A program made the position numbers and the translations under genes. Of a DNA stretch of 25,904 nucleotides, positions 1 to 7,500 are shown in pieces. The stretch's first letter is position 1. The number at the start of each line of letters is the position of its first letter. The notes beneath the pieces were generated by a model. That model worked only from the letters and a program-made list of their open reading frames with translations, searched no databases and was not told the DNA's origin. The stretch lies in assembly GCA_002499705.1 (NCBI GenBank), contig DAMU01000012.1:1-25904 (forward strand). The letters are read 5' to 3'. The DNA comes from Euryarchaeota archaeon UBA91. Lineage in GTDB: Archaea; Thermoplasmatota; Poseidoniia; Poseidoniales; Poseidoniaceae.

Positions 1-431
1 CTCAATGGTCTGCAGGCCATCTCGACCAACCACTCCAGGATGTGAAGGGCATGTCGGCCATACAGAGTCTCAATCAGTGACTTTACACGACGAACGAACG
101 GGTGAGGGTTGCGAACTGAACTGCGGTCAATCTTTTCCAACAAGTAGTACTTGCGGCGGTCTTTGACACCAGCAGAACCAAACTTCATCTTAGGGCCAGT
201 ATTGCCCATTGCGAGGTTTTGGTCGGCATCCATACGAACAGCTTGGTAATGTGCGCCTTCTCCGTAGAGGGCGGCTCCGTTGTCATTCGCTTCAATCTCT
301 TGGCTCTTGTGTACGAGTCCACAGTCCAAACACCATACTTCCCCTTTCTCAGGTACGTTCTGCAACTCTTTGCTGCAGCACTCGTCGCATTGTGTCAGTT
401 CTTGCTTCTTTCCTATCTTGTCGTCTTTCAT
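1..431 (-). CDS. tfb: Divergent transcription initiation factor B (TFB/TFIIB-like), 5' part only
   Basis: The frame opens with ATG at 429-431 and stays open to the left edge, so about 143 codons of the N-terminal part are present and the 3' end is missing. Residues 15-37 form a Cys4 zinc ribbon (C15-x2-C18 and C34-x2-CG37-38, with GEVWCLDCGLV), the signature of the TFB/TFIIB N-terminal domain that contacts RNA polymerase. After it comes an acidic linker, a basic patch (about 90-105) where the B-reader would lie, and the start of a helical region that would be the first cyclin-like repeat. The familiar TFB core wording (such as the SERNLA motif) is only loosely matched, so this is a divergent paralogue rather than a textbook TFB. 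The sequence GGGAG lies about 11 bases before the ATG. In archaea TFB binds the TBP-TATA complex and recruits RNA polymerase; several paralogues with specialised roles are common. An unrelated zinc-ribbon protein is the main alternative. Confidence 0.65.
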   Translation of the reverse strand, partial: MKDDKIGKKQELTQCDECCSKELQNVPEKGEVWCLDCGLVHKSQEIEANDNGAALYGEGAHYQAVRMDADQNLAMGNTGPKMKFGSAGVKDRRKYYLLEKIDRSSVRNPHPFVRRVKSLIETLYGRHALHILEWLVEMACRPL

Positions 432-540
432 CTTAATTAACTCCCTTCTTGTTGTTGGTTTGTGGGCGGGCTTGAGCGGCGGTTGACGGCATCTCGGCTC
501 TCGCCGAAATGCACACTACGGCTACTTTAGGCAGCCCAAC

Positions 541-567
541 ATTAGTATATGGCATGGACTAATATTT
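541..567 (-). promoter_or_regulatory. Candidate promoter/operator for the TFB-like gene
   Basis: ATTAGT (541-546) and ACTAAT (558-563) form a 6-bp inverted repeat with an 11-base spacer. Read on the minus strand the same block contains the TATA-like string AAATATTA (complement of 560-567) about 130 bases before the TFB-like start codon. An operator overlapping a TATA box would fit an autoregulated factor, but this is inferred from one copy and the leader would be long. Confidence 0.3.
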
Positions 568-649
568 CAACCTTTCGCTCATCATGACTCATTTTGCTGT
601 AACAAGAATGCTTCATGTTTTGCCTCCACACCTACATTCTCTTCAACAG

Positions 650-657
650 TATATAAA
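650..657 (+). promoter_or_regulatory. TATA box for the addB-addA-like operon
   Basis: TATATAAA is a close match to the archaeal TATA consensus. A start site about 25 bases downstream (near 680) would leave a leader of roughly 100 bases before the ATG at 784. It is the best TATA match I see in this intergenic region. Confidence 0.5.
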
Positions 658-695
658 CAAAGTAAGCAAAACCCTCGAAAACAACCAAAAACGCA

Positions 696-720
696 CTTCT
701 GCTGAAGATGTTATTTTTTT
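696..720 (+). terminator. Terminator-like hairpin plus T-run in the addB leader
   Basis: CTTC (696-699), loop TGCT, GAAG (704-707) forms a short stem and is followed by ATG, then TTA and seven T residues ending at 720. It lies between the TATA box and the addB start, so if it works it would attenuate the operon rather than end an upstream gene. The stem has only four base pairs, so the evidence is weak; archaeal polymerases can however terminate at T-runs alone. Confidence 0.25.
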
Positions 721-783
721 CCAGAGGAAATGCCGAGAGCCTTCAAGAACAGTCGGCAATTGTGGTGAGGTTGAGGCGACGCA

Positions 784-3700
784 ATGAAAGGCCAAGAATC
801 ACCAAAGATTACTCTTGAAGCAATTGCTTCAGGAGACAATCTTCCAACGTGGCTTCTTGAAGCGTTGTGCGAGGGTGAGTGTGAGAACCACCTGTTTTTG
901 TATCCGAATGAGGGGAGTCGTAACCAGATACTCCATCGACTCGCCCAATCGAATATACCGGTTGATACGACGCATCACCTCACTTTACAACGCCTTATCC
1001 CCCTGATGATCCTCGACCTAAGCCTACCACCGCTCCTTACAAACAGCGCCGGTTTGTTCCTCTCTATTCATGCTCGAACCAAGAAGGCAGCTGAATCCGG
1101 TTCACTACCATTGATGTTCGCCCCCCAGCCTCAACGGCAATGGTCCTCTTACCAGACTGAACGCCTTCTTTCTCTGCATCGCTCTTTGAGCGAATTGAAC
1201 AATCCATGGGTGTGGGATGAAGACCCAGGCGCCAAACAGTTCGATTCACTCTTGAAGAAGGTTGGAGAACAACTTGGAGGCACACATCCTCATCATGCTT
1301 TGCCTCGTCTTATACAACGCCTCGATGAAGTAGACAAACCCCCATTCACGCTCAATGATGTTGAAGGCATCTTTGTATTGGACTCTGCTCCGGATTACAC
1401 GGAAGTTGAACGAACCTTCCTTCAACGACTATCCGTGCATCGCCCTCTTCACCAATTGTGTGTTTCAGGTTCATTCCGTCTTGGGTATCATGGTTCATAT
1501 TTACTCGATGGCGAGTGGGAATACGTGACGCAGGAATCGTTACCATCATGGGTACCTAATCACGATGTTTGGCAATCCAGTGACCCGAATTCTTGGCGTT
1601 CGACCCGTTCTGTTGAACGTGAAACAACCCATCACAGAATAACCGTTCATCGTCGTAGCCACAGTATGGATGCGGCTTTTGAAATTCTTCATGCCTATCG
1701 TCAATCTTCAAACGGAGAGGTTTTGATCATTGATGGTTCAGCAGATAGCAATCAGAATGCGTGGTCTTCAAGACTTCAATCGCTTGGTTATATCACTGGC
1801 TCAGAGCAACAACTTCTCGAAGAGATACCTGCACTTGCAAGCCTTTCCCAAATTATGCGCGTTGGGGATGGACTTGAAGCTTGGTCCCTCGACAAATTAA
1901 GGTCGCTGTTTGAGCATCAAAGTCTTCCGTTGCCAAATGGAGGTGTCGGGGAATTACAGCATCCCAGCCAACAAGATTGGCGGCCGAAACCCCATGTTCA
2001 TGTCTTGGAAAATATAGCCCGCTCCTTCCACGTTCGTGGGGGGCAGGGTGCTCTTCGCAGATGGATTGCTACGCTTTCTCAGGCGACTCCGCAGATCGGT
2101 GGAAATCGAGAGCGTGCCTTGAGGGAACTTGAAGAAACGCAGTGGTGGCTGCGAAGTATTGCCGAATTGTGGTCCCCACTTCTCGAATCCTCTTCCCAAG
2201 AAGTGTTGGAATCCGAATTTGTAGGGTGCTCGTCAGGAGAAAAACTCCCGCTTCCAACCCGTCCTAAAGACGGGTTTGAATGGCTTGATATGGTCCTTTC
2301 ACAACTCGATTGGGTTTCTCTTTCAAATCGCACTGCAGGTTTTGACCGTTCAATTGCAGGCTTGCAACATCTAAGCGAATCGCATAAATCAACGGTCAAA
2401 ATCCTTGAAAAAGGCGATTATAACCTTCCATCAGGTGGACAGGATTTCTTCAGTTACCTCGACCATTTGTTGAAATTTACTTCGGTCCCGCGTACTCGTG
2501 GCAAGGGGAAACAAATTCAAGTTCTTACGCCAGAACAAGCACAGGGAGTTGAAGCAGATTTACTTCTTCTCGTTGGCTTGGATGTTGGCTCATGGACAAT
2601 GAAATCATCCAATGTACCTTGGTTGGACGCACCTGCTAAACTTCGGTTAGGCATGCTCCATTCAGATTTGACAATTCGCAAAGGTCGTCATCACCTTCGA
2701 CATCTGTTGAATGCAGCTCCTACCATTGTGATATTTGATACCAGTATGGAAGAAGGAGGCGGACCGAGTGCTCCACTTGCTGAATGGTTCTCTGAATTGC
2801 GAAAATCAGGAGAAATCAATGAACTGCAAGCAGCACCTCACTTCATCCCAGATTCAGCACATCAGTCCGGCAACATTCATCGAAGTTGGCATTGGGCGTC
2901 TGATCATATTGGAGGGGCCTGGCTCACACCTCGACCGTTCACCATGGTCGCTCGAGACGGCGCTATTTTTGGTGAACGCGCAGGGCATCGCGGGCGTGAT
3001 GAGCGTCAACGCCTTGGACTTGCTCTCAAAGACGGTCGTCCAACTTCGGGCAATATTCTTTCCATGAATGGGATTGCCATGGCGCATGAGGTACCCATCC
3101 AAATTGACAGATATCACCGTCAACCGACGCATAAAAATTTGCTCAAAGACGAATATTTGCCGTGGCATTTACGAAACAATCTTGTCAGTGCGGATGGCCT
3201 TATTCTGCGTCCAAAGAAGAGTCAGGTTTCCTTTGGCAGCGCCCAACATGATGAATGGCCCCATTTGGGTATGAAAGGGTCTCGTGGCATTGGACCCGCC
3301 ATCGACCCTCGTCCACTTCCAAAGCCCGACATGAAGAGTGATATTCTCAACTCAGTCATGGGTGTTTCTTCACCAATTGAGGTCGAGGTTTGGTCACCGA
3401 GTCGTATCCAATCTTGGCTTGAATGCCCTCGATTAGCATGGATGAAAAATCATCTCAAAGTCGAAGCTCGAGAATCACAATCAGAAGACCTCGATAATCG
3501 AACGCGTGGTACCATGCTGCATGATGCAGAAGCAGCCCTTCTTCGGGCGCATGGCGTTCCAACCGCCAGCAGCCCAATTGAATCACCGTCACCTCTTCAC
3601 TTTGCCTCAGTTGACCAACTCTGGCTATCGATATTACAATACTTAGAGCAAGAAGTTCCATGGCTTACTCGTAATGACGCAGTAGCCGTTCATCGATGTC

Positions 3701-4518
3701 GAGAAATGCTCGGTATCACTCCCGATGTATGGCGTAGTTACCTGGAAGGCGAGATTGAAATCCCATGCGGTGGCCGGATTGGCCGAATGCTCTTGGCTGA
3801 TTTTGCACTTACTCACGCAGCACCCATTGCTTGTGAATTTGGCATTGGACTTGACGGCAACCAACCGATTCTTTTAGATGCAATAGACGACAAAGGCACC
3901 CCTTCTCCTTTCAAGATTCGAGGTAGAATTGACCGTGTTGACGAAGTCATGCTTGAACCTGAACAGATGGCCAAAGCCATTGAAGATGGCGTTCTTTCCT
4001 CAACTCTTGTAACTGAACCAATGCCGTTAGCAGACAAACCTTTACCGCCAGCAAATCGTTTGGTCGTTATTCGTGATTTGAAAACAATCAATGGACCCAA
4101 GCATAACGACAAAGGAAATCGCCATCGCCGAGGCTTGTTCGATGAAGTACAGCTTGCATTGTATGCGCGTGCCTGGGAATTATGCCATCCCGGTGACCGA
4201 GTGATTGGTATCGGCGTCACCGAAATTGGTGAATCGACCATTCATTATCTCGAAATGGATAACTCGGTGGCTCAATATTTAGCAGATGCTGAACTCGGTG
4301 AACGAACGTATTCTTCGCAACAACTCCATCGCTTCCCTGATTCTCAATCAGCTTCTCAGAACGGATTCCGAGCGTTGCTTGCTGAGCGCCTACGAACCTC
4401 AAGCCGAGCAATAATGGCTGCACGAGAGGGGCAAGTCAACTCCACGCCAGGCCGCCATTATTCATACAGTTCAATTCGCCATGTTTATCCGAATATGTTT
4501 GGAGGTAATTCCCCATGA
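784..4518 (+). CDS. addB: AddB-like subunit of a helicase-nuclease, with C-terminal PD-(D/E)XK nuclease
   Basis: This 1244-residue protein has the layout of the AddB subunit of AddAB double-strand-break processing enzymes. The N-terminal 850 residues form a degenerate superfamily-1 helicase scaffold: where a Walker A loop would be, the sequence reads YPNEGSRNQIL with no GKT, so it should not hydrolyse ATP. Residues around 580-660 (QAQGVEADLLLLVGLDVGSW, then PWLDAPAKLRLG) match the AddB helicase-like core as I know it from alphaproteobacteria. The C-terminal nuclease starts near residue 868 (SPSRIQSWLECP) and has the RecB-type motifs: H913 in RGTMLH, D1050 in GRIDRVD, D1098-L-K1100 and Q1123-L-x-L-Y1127. 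The four-cysteine iron-sulfur staple of Bacillus AddB is absent. The start has GAGG-rich sequence upstream. The stop overlaps the next start as ATGA, implying translational coupling with the AddA-like partner. Confidence 0.75.
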   Translation: MKGQESPKITLEAIASGDNLPTWLLEALCEGECENHLFLYPNEGSRNQILHRLAQSNIPVDTTHHLTLQRLIPLMILDLSLPPLLTNSAGLFLSIHARTKKAAESGSLPLMFAPQPQRQWSSYQTERLLSLHRSLSELNNPWVWDEDPGAKQFDSLLKKVGEQLGGTHPHHALPRLIQRLDEVDKPPFTLNDVEGIFVLDSAPDYTEVERTFLQRLSVHRPLHQLCVSGSFRLGYHGSYLLDGEWEYVTQESLPSWVPNHDVWQSSDPNSWRSTRSVERETTHHRITVHRRSHSMDAAFEILHAYRQSSNGEVLIIDGSADSNQNAWSSRLQSLGYITGSEQQLLEEIPALASLSQIMRVGDGLEAWSLDKLRSLFEHQSLPLPNGGVGELQHPSQQDWRPKPHVHVLENIARSFHVRGGQGALRRWIATLSQATPQIGGNRERALRELEETQWWLRSIAELWSPLLESSSQEVLESEFVGCSSGEKLPLPTRPKDGFEWLDMVLSQLDWVSLSNRTAGFDRSIAGLQHLSESHKSTVKILEKGDYNLPSGGQDFFSYLDHLLKFTSVPRTRGKGKQIQVLTPEQAQGVEADLLLLVGLDVGSWTMKSSNVPWLDAPAKLRLGMLHSDLTIRKGRHHLRHLLNAAPTIVIFDTSMEEGGGPSAPLAEWFSELRKSGEINELQAAPHFIPDSAHQSGNIHRSWHWASDHIGGAWLTPRPFTMVARDGAIFGERAGHRGRDERQRLGLALKDGRPTSGNILSMNGIAMAHEVPIQIDRYHRQPTHKNLLKDEYLPWHLRNNLVSADGLILRPKKSQVSFGSAQHDEWPHLGMKGSRGIGPAIDPRPLPKPDMKSDILNSVMGVSSPIEVEVWSPSRIQSWLECPRLAWMKNHLKVEARESQSEDLDNRTRGTMLHDAEAALLRAHGVPTASSPIESPSPLHFASVDQLWLSILQYLEQEVPWLTRNDAVAVHRCREMLGITPDVWRSYLEGEIEIPCGGRIGRMLLADFALTHAAPIACEFGIGLDGNQPILLDAIDDKGTPSPFKIRGRIDRVDEVMLEPEQMAKAIEDGVLSSTLVTEPMPLADKPLPPANRLVVIRDLKTINGPKHNDKGNRHRRGLFDEVQLALYARAWELCHPGDRVIGIGVTEIGESTIHYLEMDNSVAQYLADAELGERTYSSQQLHRFPDSQSASQNGFRALLAERLRTSSRAIMAAREGQVNSTPGRHYSYSSIRHVYPNMFGGNSP

Positions 4519-7500
4519 TTCGGTTTAATCGAAGCCAGCGCCTTGGGCTGGATTTAGACAAGCACATCGCTCTTGATGCTGGTGCAGGGACTGGCAAAAC
4601 GACCGTTATGGCTGAACGTTATGTTCAGCATTTACTTTCGCACGAGCAACGAGCGACGCACCTTCTCCCCACGGGCCCAAGAGAGCCTTTGAGCGGCCAC
4701 GGTTCACTTCGCTCACCCCCTCGACAGCGTACCGACCAGAAGCAGTGGATGGGTTTACTTCCCAGCGAAGTGGTTGCAATTACGTTCACGAAAAAGGCAG
4801 CATCGGAATTGAAAGCACGTATTCGTTTGAGAGTTGGACAAACCCGTGCTGGACCGCTTCATCAAGATGACATTGACGGAATTTATGACCCACGAGTTCG
4901 TGATCAAGCAGATGTAGAAATGCTTCTTTCTTCTCTTGATGAGGCCCCAATTTCAACCATTGATGCTTTCCTTTCACAATTGGTCTCCCCGCATTTAGAT
5001 TTGGTTGCAGTTCACCCGAGTCGTGAGCAGATTGCTGAAGAGCGTTCACCATTATTGACTCAAGAAACCCTTCAATCAGCATGGCGGATACGAACCATTT
5101 CCGACGCACTTGAAGCCGGTGTCCGAGGAAATGTCGATGCTTTTATCTCTGCTCGAAATCGTCTTGCAATTTTACTTGGGGGGCAAGAGCGTGCTGCTGT
5201 AGTGCTTAGCGGAATGCTTGGCAAATCTCTGTTTGTTGAAGAGGCACACCACGCCATGGTCGCCCGTGCAGAATCCAATGGACACGATTGGGCCGGCCAA
5301 GGTCCAATGCCTCACGAAGTCTTACTGGACATGTTTTTGGAACCTGTGCGAGATATCGCAGTTCAATATGCTCAACAACTGCAAGATTTACTTGTTCAGT
5401 GGACAGACCATTTCCTTGCGTATTCAGCCGACTATGTCATACCATGTGAATCTGAAATTAATTCGACTCAGACCCGATTCAATCATCTAACTCATCTTGC
5501 TCGAGAACCATTACCCGAGCGTCCGGCTGAATGCATTCAGTGGGTTTGGCAAATCGCTTTTGCATCAACTTCTTGGAGTCAATTAGTGAAACAGGATAAA
5601 CCGAAGTTTTTCCCGAAAGGTATCCTGCCTCAAGCAAATCATTCGAACGGCTGGCACCCGGGCCTCTACGGAAAGACTGCTGCTAAAACACTGTCAAAGG
5701 GTGTAAAAGATGCGATTCATAGCCAAGCAGAAGATTTAGCTGAAAACATTCGCCAGCACTTGAATTCTCGACAAGGTCTTCTTGTTCGTCTTCTCGGAAA
5801 ATGCTCATTCTTACTCGACCCTTTATCCGACTTGCCGTACATGCCTGAAGAATGTGAATTACGAGCGCACGCTGTCGAGCCAATTTTTGACGACATCGCC
5901 CCCTCTGGAAACTTAAGAATCTCCAGTGAATTACAAACCAGTGTGCTCAATGATTTGCTTCTCGTCCATCGAGGGTGTCAAGACATCCTCGCACTTATGA
6001 AAGCGCAAGAAGGTGTTCATGATTACGATGATATTCAACGTTTAGCAGCAGATTTACTGCTCGCTCGCTGCCCCGACATCGTCCGGCACACCTATCCACA
6101 TGAGGTCGTGCAAGCACTTGACCGGATTGGTGATGAGCCATGGTTTGACCAACACATTGCTCGAGCGATGAGGCTTGCGGGTGAAGATCAAAAATGCTTT
6201 GAAGATTTAAATCGCAGATATGCTGTTCTTCAAACAATTCGTCGTCAATTCCGAGCGTTCATTATCGATGAATATCAAGACACAAACCCTGCACATTTCC
6301 GACTTTTGGCACGACTTTGGGGAACACGGCGATTGAAACCGGATGACCCTGAACGGCCACTCGGACCTTGGGACCCAACGGTTTGCATTGTCGGTGACAT
6401 GAAGCAGAGTATCTACCGCTTCCGACAGGCCGAGGTTACGGTCATGCGACGCACGGTTGCTGCCATCAAGCATGCAAATGAAATGGAGTCGGTAGAACCA
6501 CGCTTGTCTCATCTGCGCCGAGAAGATCACGGTCGAGACCCGCGTCCAGTTGGCGCCGGTGGTGAAAGTGGTTCATTCATCGTTGGAACTGAAGTCCAAG
6601 AATCAACGATTCCTTCACAACCTTGGGAGCATGTTGAATTCGCTTTTGAGGATGATGAAAGTGCCTTCCGCTTGGTCGATGAAGAACGCAAGAACCGCCG
6701 TGGTTTAGGCCATATTGATTTGACTTCGAATCATCGGACACTTTCGAATCTCATGGACACTATGAACGGTATGTTTCAAGACGTATTTTCATCGAGACAT
6801 TATCTTCTACCGGGTGACTGGCATGCTGAACACCAGCACCTTCGTGCAGCCCGCAATACTGAGCAGCAAGGAGTTTTGGAGTGGCTCCTTCCACTGCAAA
6901 TCGATGCACAAGAGCCGAGCCTTGAATTGGATGAATATTTCGATACTTTCACCGCACCAGAGGCGTCAAATACCCACCTGGAAAATGAATTAATAGCATC
7001 GAGGCTACAAGCCTTACTTTCTCAACAACCTACGCAAGTCTGGAATGCTGAAGAGGGTGGATTTACGCAATTGCCAGAACAAAGTCATTCAGTCATTCCT
7101 GAAGATATTCTCGTTCTTGTTCACTCTCGTAAACACATTCCTGACTTAATCTCTCGATTACAATCACGCGGTGTCCCCGTAATGGCAGACCGGCAAGGAG
7201 CCCTTCTTGCACAACCGGTTGTCCTGCCTCTTCTTTCCTGCCTTGAATTACTCGCCTATCCCGATTCACGGCATGCGGCACTTACCCTTGCTCGCTCTCC
7301 GGTTATGGGATTCAATGATGCTCAATCTCACGCACTAATGACGCAAGAACATGAAGGGAATTGGTGGCAGAAAATACAGCACTTTGCACCGACAGAATCG
7401 ATTCGTCAACTTGCGCAGCATCTTGAACACCTCGCTGCGTGTGGGGCTGTTCACGATGTCTTGGATATCATATTGGACCACTCAGACCTTTTGGTTGCTT

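Larger units (their letters stand above)
432..783. other. Intergenic region between the divergent TFB-like and addB-like genes
   Basis: This 352-base stretch separates two divergently transcribed genes and should hold both promoters. Readable elements are a 5-bp hairpin (TCGGC at 494-498, loop TCTC, GCCGA at 503-507), an AT-rich inverted repeat at 541-563, a good TATA box at 650-657 and a hairpin followed by a T-run at 696-720. I see no tRNA, no credible small gene and no tandem repeats. Confidence 0.7.

Noticed and set aside
432..783. tRNA, small RNA or CRISPR array in the long intergenic region
   Set aside because: No cloverleaf, no tandem repeats and no recognisable RNA fold beyond two short hairpins.
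584..787. A 67-codon frame on the plus strand whose stop overlaps the addB start as ATGA
   Set aside because: It contains the TATA box and the terminator-like element, has no recognisable domain and reads like random sequence; the overlap geometry alone is not enough.
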